Positions 1 through 10,168 of a stretch of DNA of 64,000 bases are shown here, one piece after another. The stretch is taken from assembly GCA_037447605.1 (NCBI GenBank), contig CM074811.1:890757-954756 (forward strand), written 5' to 3'. The stretch comes from Zygnema circumcarinatum (Eukaryota > Streptophyta > Zygnematophyceae > Zygnematales > Zygnemataceae). Below the pieces are notes generated by a model. It searched no databases. It saw nothing but the letters and a program-made list of their open reading frames with translations, and was not told the DNA's origin. Positions within the stretch are counted from its first letter, which is position 1, and the number at the start of each line of letters is the position of its first letter. Both the position numbers and the translations under genes were made by a program.

Positions 1-500
1 CCCTCTGGTCGCCCTTCGGTCGCTTGCTACGCCCTTCGGTAGCTTGTTTCACCGAGCGCAGAGAAACAAGCGAGCGAAGCTAGCGCGGAACTGGCGAGCG
101 AAGCTCGCTCATGGTGAAACAAGCGAACGCAGTGAACGCCGCGCTACCGAAGGTAGCTTGTTTCACCGAGCGCGGCGCTACCTTCGGTAGCTTGTTTCAC
201 CGAGCGCAGTGGAACAAGCTTCCGAAGGCAGCGCCGAGCGACGAACGAGGGTGACGAAGCAACCTTCGCGCCTCGCTTCTGTTGCTCGCACGCTCCGACG
301 TAGCCTTTTGTTCAGAAAGCGCGCTTCGTTCACATTCACAGCCACTAAGTAGTTCTAAAGCGCTCCAAAATGCATGCTCTTTTATCTGAAAGCTTTGCTT
401 TCAAGTGAAGCTAACGGTGAAACAAGCTCACTTGTTCGCGCGGCGCTCACTTCGTTCGCTTGCTCACGCCGGGCTACCTTCGGTAGCTTGTTTCACCCTT
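1..500. repeat. GC-rich short-repeat cluster of organelle type
   Basis: The left edge is made of shuffled copies of short GC-rich modules. The clearest module contains TTCGGTAGCTTGTTTCACC and recurs at about 32-60, 146-173, 180-208 and 474-498, the last copy lying just upstream of rps4. Its inverse, with GGTGAAACAAGC, also appears near 112-125 and 417-427. Such modules (GAAGG/CCTTCGG hairpin-formers) are typical of repeat-loaded algal organelle genomes, and I see nothing like them in the other 63 kb. I infer that this stretch and the adjacent rps4 share an organelle origin. Confidence 0.7.
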
Positions 501-529
501 TTTGCAAGAAATACAAACAAGAATTGATT

Positions 530-1039
530 ATGGTTAGTTCTAAATTTAAGGTGTCTCGTCGAATCGTTGAAAATATTTGGACTCACAAAAAGCTCACTCC
601 AAAACAAAACACAATACTAAGAAAGTGCAAACAAAAATCAAATAGAAAACAGTCGGATTTTGCTAAACAATTACAACAACGAACCAAACTCTCAATGTTT
701 TATGGAAATTTACCTAGAAACCAAATCAAACAGAATCAAAGTACTTCGCAACTAGACAAACAGAAAAGCTTGTTATTGAATCTAGAAAGCAGATTAGATG
801 TTCTTCTGGTTCGTATTCACTTTTGCTCAACACTCTTTGCAGCTAGACAGTTTATAGTGCATGGCAAAATATATGTCAATTTTCAGAAAGTCAATATTCC
901 ATCATTTTGTGTATCCAATGGTGATATTTTATCTATATCTCCTGATTATTTAGAGTGTATGAAATGCATTGTAAGAGAGAATTTGGCACAACATAAAATA
1001 TTACCTACAAAACCGTCGAAGGCAAGCGAACTTAGCTAG
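530..1039 (+). CDS. rps4: ribosomal protein S4, mitochondrial type (organelle-derived copy)
   Basis: This is a 169-residue intact frame from the ATG at 530; the frame is open back to 374, but upstream it only translates the GC-rich repeats. The C-terminal half carries the S4 RNA-binding fold: LESRLDVLLVRIHF, then ARQFIVHGKIYVN, then a GDILSI turn. This is the pattern by which S4 binds small-subunit rRNA. The N-terminal half is lysine- and asparagine-rich, and the DNA is AT-rich, unlike the nearby nuclear exons. No mitochondrial targeting leader is evident. Bacterial S4 is about 200 residues, so this is a short organellar form. It could be a recent nuclear insertion of mitochondrial DNA (NUMT), a gene in mid-transfer, or a chimeric contig end. 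The family call is firm; the location is not. Confidence 0.7.
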   Translation: MVSSKFKVSRRIVENIWTHKKLTPKQNTILRKCKQKSNRKQSDFAKQLQQRTKLSMFYGNLPRNQIKQNQSTSQLDKQKSLLLNLESRLDVLLVRIHFCSTLFAARQFIVHGKIYVNFQKVNIPSFCVSNGDILSISPDYLECMKCIVRENLAQHKILPTKPSKASELS

Positions 1040-2323
1040 AACGCACCGGTCTTGGTCATAGTCATGACTAATCTCATACATACATGTTCAGCCTAGGCGC
1101 AAATTTCCGCTCCTCGCTTTTCTCTTGTCCTTAGGTCCTTTGCGCCCAGTTAGTTCATTGTGGTTCCCCATGCTGATGTTGGCCATGCACATTCGAAGGC
1201 ATGATCATCGCCATCGTGAGACCAATGCCACATCCTGGCATTGGATTTTGCATTTTGGGAAGGTAAAAAAAAAAAATAGAGAGGTGGATTAACTCCGCGT
1301 GCGTTGCCCATGGGGTGGAGATAAAAACGAAATACTAACGCAATAGAAAATAAATTTCCTTACATGTTTGATTCGTTTTTAGCCTTGATTTGTTCAGAAA
1401 ACCTTCTAATGGTTTCTTACATTCCAATGTGTTTGTGTTTTTGCAGGACAAAAAAAAAAAAAAGCAGAGTTCAAACGTGTGCAAGCCTCCAAGAAGAGGG
1501 GGCACACTTTTTTAGATGAAAAACAATTTCTTTTCAAGTTAAAGAATTGAATGCTTGAAGTCGTCAAGTTTGTAATTTGTATTGTGCCGTAACCCAGCAC
1601 GGCGTTGAAACTAACGGGTTCCCTGTTTTTACAGTATCAAGTAACTAATCACAGGCTGCCACGTCAGCATAAACTTCTCGTAAAAAATCTAGTTTGTTGT
1701 CGAACTATTACGGGTCTCAGACGACAAGTGTCACAGTTGCTGGCGGATTTTCACGCTTGACTGCGGCACATAGAACCCGGTCCAAACCTCGTCCTTTCCC
1801 TCCAAAAAATGGCGAAAACCAAAAATTTGGGCGCGTCCCTGGTTTGAACAAAAGGTGCCGAGCCTGGTTACGAACCTACTCAAGACGTACGGAAACCAAA
1901 ACTTTAATAGTTAAGGGCGTGCCGAACCATTACCGATCCTGATTCGCGCCAGGGGGGCATCGAAAATTAGGTTCGGAATGAATCTGCAGAAGGCGCGAGC
2001 GCCGCCTTCAGCAGGAGCTTCAGCAGGACGAAGCTTGGAGGGCGCGCTCACTCTATATATGTGTGTGCAGAGCGAGGCTCATGGCCGTGCTTGTATTCAT
2101 CCAGGTCGACTTTCACCGCTTCTTCTTAAGATTAAGAGCGGAAAAGTTTCTCTGTTCTGTCGGTTTTTAGGATTTGAGGGGTTGAGAATTTGAGTTTTTT
2201 GCAGGGCTTTAGCCTGCAAGTCTTGCAATTTTGGCGTTGTGAAGGAGAGCTGAGTGGTTTTCGGAAGGAATTGGAAGCATTAGCAGGAGAAACAGCCTAG
2301 TTTTGTCCCTGTGAATTCGCGAT
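1040..2323. other. intergenic: organelle/nuclear junction, retroelement tail copy, RNR promoter
   Basis: The organelle-like sequence ends near 1030-1050, after which base composition changes. A copy of the dispersed retroelement tail lies at 1160-1230, followed by a short hairpin (CCAATGCCA at 1221-1230 against TGGCATTGG) and an A-run at 1266-1276. A second A-run is near 1448. The rest to 2323 is upstream and probable 5' leader of the ribonucleotide reductase gene. No supported coding region was seen. Confidence 0.6.
1811..2070 (+). promoter_or_regulatory. candidate S-phase promoter elements of the RNR small-subunit gene
   Basis: A TATA-like CTATATATG lies at about 2052-2060, some 265 bp before the start codon. 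Two E2F-like sequences sit about 230 bp further upstream: TTTCGCCA on the minus strand at about 1810-1817 (seven of eight positions of WTTSSCSS) and TTTGGGCGCG at 1826-1835 (one mismatch or one extra G). Plant RNR2 genes are known to be driven by E2F at G1/S. The match here is by eye only and could be chance in a GC-rich patch. Confidence 0.25.
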
Positions 2324-5223
2324 ATGGCGTTTGGAGCGCCGCTGAGAGAGGTTGATGCGGAGCAAAGGGAGCAGGAAGAGCCGATTTTGGTGGAGAATGC
2401 GCAGCGGTTTTGCATGTTTCCAATCAAATATTCAGAAGTATGGGAGATGTACAAAAAAGCTGAAGCTAGCTTTTGGACAGGTAAGGTGTTAGCTCAAATG
2501 GTGGATGCAAGCAGCTGCTTGAATGATTGAGTGTGCTTGCATGCATGCATGTGTTGGATGAACGGATTTTTCGAGGCTGTCTAAAAAATTGCGGCATCAG
2601 TTCATCATTTTGGCCCTATGTCAAATTGATACAATGTGTTTGCTGTGTTTCAGGTAAACATAGCAAACACTGAGGAGCAGACAATTTTTATTTTTACTCT
2701 CAGGAAGTGTTACAAATACCTAGAGCAAGGCCTCTCCTTGGAAGAGAATGCGTAACTGAGAATGCGCTGAGTTTGAAGCGGCTCAATGGCTGCATGGTTT
2801 AAGAAAAGTGCCTAAGCTGACGGATTGATCGAACAGCAGTGTTGCCACTCAAGTATGCCGTATTTATGTCAATTTTAATTTGCTAAAGTCCATCTATTTC
2901 TTAGTTTTTCATGTCCGTTTCTCCTTTTTAAAAAAAAAATATTAGCTGGAAAGGCAGCTTTCTTCTATTTTTGACGACAAGTGGTTGATTTGGCTGGAAG
3001 TTTCTATTATAAGGGCTCTCGTCGTCATCAGCTATAGGCCATTGACATGACATTTTCGTTTTCGTTACGTTGCAGCTGAGGAAGTTGATCTTTCACAGGA
3101 CGTGAAGCAATGGGAGAATCTGAATGGCGATGAGAGGCACTTCATTAGTCATATTCTGGCCTTCTTTGCAGCATCAGATGGAATAGTCCTTGAGAATCTT
3201 GGAATACGCTTCATGAAAGAGGTGCAGATCCCGGAGGTAAGTAAGCTGTCGACGGGAATCACCTTTCATTGTAATGATGTTGCTGCTTCGTTATGAAACT
3301 GCGCTTCTAGACAAATTAACACAAAAGGTGGGTAAGAAAGGCTTAATGTGTACATTTACCTGAGGTGCGAGTTTGATTACTCAATGTGAACATACTGACA
3401 TGGTAAAGAATGAAATCTGTTTAGCACAGGAGCTTGAAGGCACACGTTTTCTTGTCTTCGCGTTTATTGCGTATGTGTGCAGGCACGAGCATTTTACGGT
3501 TTTCAGATTGCGATAGAGAACATTCACTCAGGTACGAAGTGTGCTTTTAGTTTGTATAAATTTCAGAAGTCCCTTCATTTTTGTTTTTTTTTCTGATAGG
3601 TTCCATGGATATTCCATGAGTTGGCTCTCTTACTGGCTATGAATCTAATGAACTGAGAGTTGGATCAATGATTCCAGTATGGTTAACTTTTATGATTTGC
3701 TGTGTGTTAAACAGAAATGTACAGTCTGCTTTTGGAGTCATACATAAAAGATCCGGCTGAGAAAGCAAGGCTGTTCAATGCCATTGAAACCATTCCCTGT
3801 GTGAAAAGAAAGGCGGATTGGGCTTTGAGGTGGATTGATGGACTCGACAGGTGAGTCTTCTGCTTGCTGTTATATATGTATATCGAAAAAACAACTTGGC
3901 TTTCCATCAGGCTGATTTGAACCCTACCAGTGTCGCTGGTTGCTTTTATGCATTTGCGTGCAACTCTGATTTTCCTTTCTGTTATTATTAGTACACAGAC
4001 CAAGCCTGTGTAACTGAATGGTATTCATCTTATACAGGTCTACATCTTTTGCGGAGCGTATTGTTGCCTTCGCATGCGTTGAAGGCATCTTTTTCTCCGG
4101 CAGGTATTAAGTTTTATCTTCTACAGCCATTATTTTGCCATATTATGCATGCATTTCATTGACTTTTCAGGCTTTTCAAATATCCTGTTTTGGTTCTCGA
4201 GAATAACGCGATTTCTTTGCTATGTGCAGTTTCTGTGCCATATTTTGGCTGAAAAAGCGCGGCCTGATGCCTGGTCTCACATTCTCAAATGAGCTCATTT
4301 CAAGAGATGAGGGTCTTCACACCGACTTCGCATGCCTCCTCTACTCGTATGTCACTGTATCCCCTCCGATTCACTTAGCAAATGGTGGAAGCAGTGCCAG
4401 CAGTTATTGACTAGATTTTCTGTTGTTGTGAATCCTGACTCTTGGAAATTGTATTAGCCCTGATCCTATTGCATAATATCCAAATAACTTTTCAAGGCTC
4501 CTGGAACGGCAACCTTGTTATACGTCACTGCCCGGTTTGGTGTGTCTGAATGTTATCGTTTTCTTTCGTGCTTTGTGCAGGCTATTGAAGAACAAGCTAA
4601 GCACAGAGAGAATCTTGGAGATAGTGACAAATGCTGTCGAGATTGAAAGGGAGTTTGTGTGCGAGGCTCTTTCTTGCGACTTGGTTGGTATGAATAAGGG
4701 TCTCATGAGCCAGTACATCGACTTTGTGGCTGACCGACTACTTGTAAGTTTCATTCATGCTATAGATGATGGAGCAATTGAGTTTCTAACCTAGCCTTTA
4801 TTTGAATCAGTTTTGCTGAATCCAGGAGTGAATGGATATTGCTTGCTGCAGGTGGCGCTGGGCTACAACAAATATTACAATTCGACCAACCCGTTCGACT
4901 GGATGGAGCTCATCTCTTTGCAGTAAATTCAAAACCCACCCTTGCGAGCCGAACCTTCCAGATGACCTTCAGTATAAGTGCATAATTGTTCTTCCCTGCA
5001 GTCAGAAAGGGCTCCCAGCACTGCAGAACAACATTGTGGCAGAGGTCCTTTTCCCGCTTTGAAGTCTCTAGAGTACAGCTGTACTGACTTCACGCCATTG
5101 TCTCTGTGCAGGGGCAAAACGAACTTCTTTGAGAAACGCGTAGGAGATTATCAGAAGGCCTCAGTGATGGCTAACTTGAAGGGCAGCGAAGTGAGGGTGT
5201 TCAGCACTGACGAGGACTTCTAA
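2324..5223 (+). CDS. ribonucleoside-diphosphate reductase small subunit (class Ia, R2)
   Basis: Nine exons: 2324-2480, 3076-3236, 3483-3531, 3715-3850, 4038-4103, 4230-4346, 4581-4743, 4852-4922, 5112-5223. They join in phase to 343 residues, a normal length for eukaryotic R2. The protein forms the di-iron tyrosyl radical that the large subunit uses to reduce ribonucleotides to deoxyribonucleotides. All metal ligands are present by alignment with mouse R2: D87 (AASDG), E118 and H121 (ENIH), E183 (VEGIFF), E217 and H220 (DEGLH), with the radical tyrosine Y125 (HSEMY). The C-terminus FSTDEDF is the conserved tail that docks on the large subunit. The start is the first ATG of exon 1 (MAFGAP). 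A TGTAA motif at about 5394 could serve as an algal-type poly(A) signal. Confidence 0.96.
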
Positions 5224-6225
5224 ATAGATGCGAACATCAGGGAAATGTGTGGCTTCTTCTCTGGAAGCTTGTCTTTGATGGCGGTATTCCTGAAAACCTT
5301 CAGTAACGCAGGTATTCTTTGACCAAGAATGTGCGTGACAGAAAGCAGAATCCTTCCTTTTTTGTAGTTTTTGTATACAGGAAGCGGGACATGTGTAAAT
5401 AGTCTTTATGAGCTAGTGTTATCTGACTGCCAGTGTGGGTGCTTCGTCCGCCAGTGTGGCCTGTGGCGGGTATACTTTGCTTTAATAAGGCCGACTGCCA
5501 GTTCGTGTAGAGAGCAACGGATGTGGACTCATTTTTATGACATGCTCTGCTTGGGCGTGTCTCGGTGCCCAAGGGCCAAAAACTTTAAACCTTTTTTAGA
5601 AGGGATTCCTGCAAGAGCACACTCGTTGCTTGGCTTTGGTCCGCATAGTTTGGTGTTTACGGGTTTTAGAACTCTGCTGGTGAAAAGTAACCCTGCAGAG
5701 GCAGGGGGAAAGAAGCTGCTCTGGGCTGTCTTGTGGCGTCTGGCAGGCAGCCTTTGCCTCTGCCCTGCTTGAATTGAGGTAATGGCGGTCCATAGGAGAG
5801 TGAAGTGTGGCTGCACCACTTCCCAAATGTTTGTCATATGCAGCTATGGTTGGGCATGAACCAATCACAGTTCTCCACGAATGGCAACACCTTCGTGGCA
5901 AACCTAGAATCGGCTCATGCAGTCGAAAGTACCTTCAACATAAGCCCTCGTTAGCCCTCTACATCCTTTAGTTACCACAATGAGTGATGTATGGCATATC
6001 ATACATGGCATATGGTACAGCTCATCTGGTAAGCCCTGAAAGACTTGCATCCCTCAGTTTAACAAGACATGTGTTGATGGTATAAATCCGTATGTATCAA
6101 ACGCCTGTATAATACACCGTATTATTGTTATACGTGCGTATTATATAACATTTTAATATACCGTGTACTTTAAATGTATTTAACGTCTTTTTCTGCTCCC
6201 GAGCAATATCCGACAGTTTGGCCTT
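5224..6225. other. 3' flank of the RNR gene, no supported gene
   Basis: This holds the RNR 3' region and about 800 bp of unique-looking spacer. Open frames at 5371-5901 overlap on both strands and show no recognisable protein pattern. AT-rich sequence with repeated TATAT/TATAC words lies at 6085-6185. Confidence 0.5.
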
Positions 6226-6267
6226 TATCCATGTAAATTTGATGGCCTCGCCATCGCGAGTTCAATG
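6226..6267 (+). repeat. dispersed retroelement 3'-tail repeat, copy 2
   Basis: This stretch (TCCATG.AAATTTGATGGCC, then GCCATCGCGAG) is an inverted near-copy of 6871-6909, the 3' end of the adjacent retrotransposon fragment. Other copies are at 1160-1230, 17717-17776, 51441-51490 and 51685-51755. Only the terminal 40-75 bp is shared, as expected for strongly 5'-truncated LINE copies or a SINE that borrows a LINE tail. Confidence 0.6.
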
Positions 6268-6849
6268 AAAGTTTGCGTATATGTCTTTTCTTCGTTTTCT
6301 TGCTTGATAGACAGATTGATTATAATAATAATCGAAGCTTCAAGCCGTAAGGCAGAACCAGGACACCTAACACCTTATACTAGTCTCAAAATAGTTGTAT
6401 TGAAAAATGAGTCTACAAGAGCAGTTTCAAGGGGGACGGTGATGATGGGACATGTGGTAGTGCTGCTACTTACAGCGGTGAATGCATCATGAGAAGGTTA
6501 GGGGAGAAGTTCAACTCCAGGTACAGTTCAACTTCGCGACCAGTCGGCGGTTCCTGCATGTCCACGTAACGGCGCCAGTTGACCCTTTTCGCACGTGCGA
6601 CCTTATGATCCAAGCCTAGTTTTCCTCCGATCGGAACTCGCCACGTAATCAGACTGTACGGAGTCAGACCCAATATCGTGTCGATAATGTTTCGTATCGG
6701 CAACGATACCTAATATGTAATTTTACAGTCGTAGGTGTGTACGGAGTCGTACATTTGTGTACGAGTCCGTACATTTTCTGTCGGAAGGGTGTACAGTACG
6801 GAGACGACCCTGAACCTAACATTAACAAGGGACTAGCACTTGAGTATTA

Positions 6850-7770
6850 TACAGGAAAAAGGTGTTTGTTTGAACTCACGATGGCAAGGCCATCAAATGT
6901 ACATGGATAAAATCGACATAGGCAACCAGAGGAAGCGGTCACAATGGACATAAGGACAAAGGAGAAAGCCCCGAAACGGAAATCTACTTCTAGGCTCGAC
7001 AACACGGCACTAAAAGCAGTCGCTAAGGTCGCCGATGTGGGTCGCAACACGCGCAGGAAGGGGTCGGAGATCACCGGGACGGGCCCCAACAACTGCTGCA
7101 CGCCGAAGGATGGTGAAAGCAAGGCAGCGCGCTGCGAAGGGACAAAAATGCGCTGTCGATAAAAAGTCGCGAGGATCGCTGGGGGAGGGTGGTTTCCGGG
7201 GCCGTCCATCTCAAAGGAGCGGTGCGGTGGGCGCACTGGCGAAAGAAGACATCCGACCGAGCATCGAAGCAGCCAAAATTTTTGACAGCCAACGGAATAA
7301 ACTCATCGGCATAACTCATCGGCAGAGTCGCGATGAGCATACGCGCGCTCCTTGCGGAGGGCCGCGTCTCGGGCTGCCACGGTTTCATGGTGCACAGCAC
7401 GCGACGAATACAACATATACAACAATACAACATCCCCAAAAATATGCCGAACACCATCTAAAAGCGCAAGGTCGGGACGCACTCCACACTCGCCATGCGC
7501 GGTCGGCGTAGGTGGTATAACATGGGTCGACTCGCGTTGCACAAGGAAACCCGCCTCTTGAGCCACCGCGGCAATCGCATCGCGAACAACACTGTGAGCC
7601 AAAATGGGCTCGCCACCGCGCACACAGCGAAGGAGGTGATCACCTTGCACATCAATCGAATGGCCACAACCACAAAGGGGAGAGCCCTGTAAAGGGGGGT
7701 GGGGGAGCCCAAGAAGAAAACGCGCGGCAAGCTGAAACTGGCTTGGAGAAAGTCGAAGTGTGGAAAAAAA
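6850..7770 (-). pseudogene. 3' end of a non-LTR retrotransposon (decayed)
   Basis: On the minus strand from about 7770 the frame reads ARFLLGLPHPPL, then CGCGHSIDVQGDHLLRC (a Cys/His motif), then H..VRDAI...AGF.V..E, then RPDLALLDG and a D.V strand. That order matches the C-terminal zinc-knuckle and nuclease-like region of LINE-type polyproteins in algae and oomycetes. The reading passes out of frame near 7310 (to YADEFIPLAVKNFGCFDARS) and again near 7150, so at least two frameshifts are needed. The fragment ends at 6850-6910 with the dispersed tail repeat. No reverse transcriptase core is present: the 5' part is lost or interrupted by the palindromic element that begins at about 7787. Confidence 0.6.
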
Positions 7771-8129
7771 AAACAGTACAGTATCACAGAGTGTAAAATA
7801 CTGTACTGTACTGTATTGTAGGAAAATGATACAGCGGCCCCACTTTTTGGATATCGGCGCCCCCTTTTGGGAAAAAATGTACTTTTTTTTTTGGCTAATC
7901 ACTCCCCCCCTTGGATCTTTCGGGAGGAGAGATCTTGTAGACAATCGGACCCCGCGCCTCGCGCGCAGGATCCGACCGTGCACCGACGTACGGCGCCGCG
8001 CATCGCGGCGTGGCCCGCGAGATGCGGCGAGCCTACGGAAACGTTGTCCTTACCTGACCCTTTTGGGTCAAGGTTGCCACGTGGCAGTCTGCCATTGGAC
8101 AGCCCTGCTGCCGGTCCCCCATGCCGATA

Positions 8130-8560
8130 CAGTGGACCCCCATAATATTTTCCACCTTGTACAGTGCGTCCCCAAGAAATTCGCCCCGATTTTGCCGAAA
8201 CAACCATTTTGTACGGTAACTCAATGTTAACGTACTAGGGGTGTTAACCTAACCTGACCTATTATCCAATACAAAATCTGTTTATCGAAACGGATTTCAA
8301 ACATGGGTCACGCTTTTACGCTGTACGGTAAGTACGAATAAAATCTCTAAGTCGTACGGTATACGTACGGCACCAATAGGAGCTCGTGTATCTAAATCAC
8401 GGTAAGATACGATACGATACGATACGATACGTACGAACAGACATGAACTCTAACATAATACTGCTCGCCTATTGGTAACACGGACCTTATATTTGCAAAT
8501 TACAATATTTTCGCCCAGTATTTGCCGAAACCATGGCGAAAATATTATGAGGGTCCACTG
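8130..8560. mobile_element. inner TA-flanked element with 23-bp inverted ends
   Basis: The 431-bp core of the palindrome starts CAGTGGACCCCCATAATA and ends with the inverse of CAGTGGACCCTCATAATA, with one T/C difference. TA lies immediately outside both ends (8128-8129, 8561-8562). A second internal inverted pair around AATATTTTCGCC lies at about 8500-8545. No coding frame was found. The ends resemble pogo/Tigger termini. Confidence 0.55.
8406..8431. repeat. GATAC tandem repeat
   Basis: Five consecutive GATAC units followed by GTACG, inside the spacer of the palindromic element. No function is implied. Confidence 0.85.
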
Positions 8561-8905
8561 TATCGGCATGGGGGACCGGCAGCAGGGCTGTCCAATGGCA
8601 GACTGCCACGTGGCAACCTCTGACCCAAACGGGTCAGGTGAGGACAACTTTTCCGTAGGCTCGCCGCATCTCGCGGGCCACGCCGCGATGCGCGGCGCCG
8701 TACGTCGGTGCACGGTCGGATCCTGCGCGCGAGGCGCGGGGTCCGATTGTCTACAAGATCTCTCCTCCCGAAAGTTCCAAGGGGGGGGTGATTAGCCAAA
8801 AAAAAAAAGTACAATTTTTCCCAAAAGGGGGCGCCGATATCCAAAAAGTGGGGCCGCTGTATCATTTTCCATTACTGTATTAGTACAGTATTTTACACTG
8901 TATCG

Positions 8906-10168
8906 AACCTCAACGTGTATAGTACAAAACATTTGTTGTTGGAATGCCAAGTTGCATCACATCAGGTAAAGCCTAAATCACTGCATCCCTTAGTTTAACA
9001 TAACGCGAGATGTATGGCATGCTAATTCACATTACAGCACGTCAACCCACTGAGCGTCACTTCCATGTTAAAGTACTGTGTCCATCGTCCATGGCAATGC
9101 AATTTGTCGTGCCATGTTTTCATGCATCACATCACCGCGAGGACGTCACTGACCAGATTGCATGTTAACCAGAAAATATCAAAATTAGTCAACGAATTCA
9201 ATTGAGATTCGTTCGTTAGATTCAGAATTGATTTTCACTTTTCGGTTCAAGTCGTGGAGGTCAGGGTCCTCACATCACGATACATCCCAGCACAAAAAAC
9301 ATCAGCAAGTACAAGCAAAAACAAATGGTCATTAAAGAAAAGGGATTCATCTAAAAAATGATGAATTCCACAAGAAAAAGAGGTTCCAGAGTTCCGCATC
9401 CTCCTTCCCTGCCCTACTCTCGACCCAGCACCACCTAAAAAATCAGCTTCACCAGCCCAGCTCAGTGTTTACCACTGTCCTGCCAAAGAAATGCTAACCA
9501 ATCTGACTAATGAAGCACAAAGTGCATGCTCAACAAAACACAAGACTGTAGTTTAAAAGTAGGCGACCGAGATCAGGACCAGGACGCACATCCCTCCTCC
9601 CAACCTCTGGGCCTTGCTAGCAATAATTATACCCAAAACCCAAAACCCCAAACCCTATATACCATAGAAATGATGATGACGGCACGCTCAGCCATTGGTA
9701 TACAAATGTCGTAAGAATCGAGGCCCTTCCCTTCCTCCCATCTCCACGGCCAAAAAGGTGATGCTTGCACATCATAACTATAGCAAAAGCTGTGCTGACT
9801 GCATCCTTGAAAATCATTACTTAATCAAAATGTGTGCTGGCTGCATCCTTGCACATGATAACATTACCAAAGGTGTGCTGACTGCAGCAGGCAGACAGCA
9901 GGCGCCCTCTCCATACTTGATGCCGAAAGTCTGGAAACATGTCCTCACCCTCAAAATAACCCTGCAGCTCATGCCCTTTGGCACAAGACCGAGGTTCCGC
10001 GCACTCAAATCAACTCAACTCTCCTCCCCTCCCACCTCTGTCTCTCTCTTTCTCTACGCTCTACCTCCCTCCGCCTCTGGAGCCTTTCTCCGAGTCCCTG
10101 CCTTCCTTTCTCATAGAAGTGATCCCGAAAAGAATGAACAAACCTCCCCCGCCCCCGCCCCACCTCCC
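8906..10168. other. intergenic, including a 52-bp degenerate tandem repeat
   Basis: No supported gene. At 9625-9660 there is a degenerate telomere-like run (CCCAAAA/CCCTA words). At about 9762-9890 a unit of roughly 52 bp, containing GTGCTGACTGCATCCTTG and ACATNATAAC, is repeated about two and a half times with changes. The right part is the probable 3' flank of the minus-strand C2 gene and is C/T-rich. Confidence 0.6.

Larger units (their letters stand above)
7787..8900. mobile_element. nested palindrome of TA-flanked pogo/mariner-like elements
   Basis: The two halves are long inverted copies: about 7787-8155 pairs with about 8535-8900. Three levels of TA-CAG...CTG-TA ends can be read: outer (CAGTGTAAAATACTG-type at 8900, slightly altered at 7787), middle 7832-8859 (starts CAGCGGCCCCAC) and inner 8130-8560 (CAGTGGACCC(C/T)CATAATATTTTC at both ends). 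A TA target and CAG termini are features of the Tc1/mariner-pogo superfamily. No transposase is encoded; open frames in both arms are mirror images. The middle 8165-8530 includes five tandem GATAC units and GTACGG words. I infer a non-autonomous foldback or repeated self-insertion. Confidence 0.6.

Noticed and set aside
1-240. CRISPR-like array at the left edge
   Set aside because: The repeats are irregularly spaced, occur in both orientations and overlap one another; they fit organelle hairpin repeats in a eukaryote.
5371-5901. Overlapping frames of 100-133 residues downstream of the RNR gene
   Set aside because: Three frames on two strands are open together, none has a recognisable motif, and the region is the expected RNR 3' flank.
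7760-8865. Frames of about 100-150 residues in both arms of the palindrome
   Set aside because: The same translation appears mirrored in both arms and is Arg/Pro-rich by composition; it is repeat DNA, not a pair of genes.
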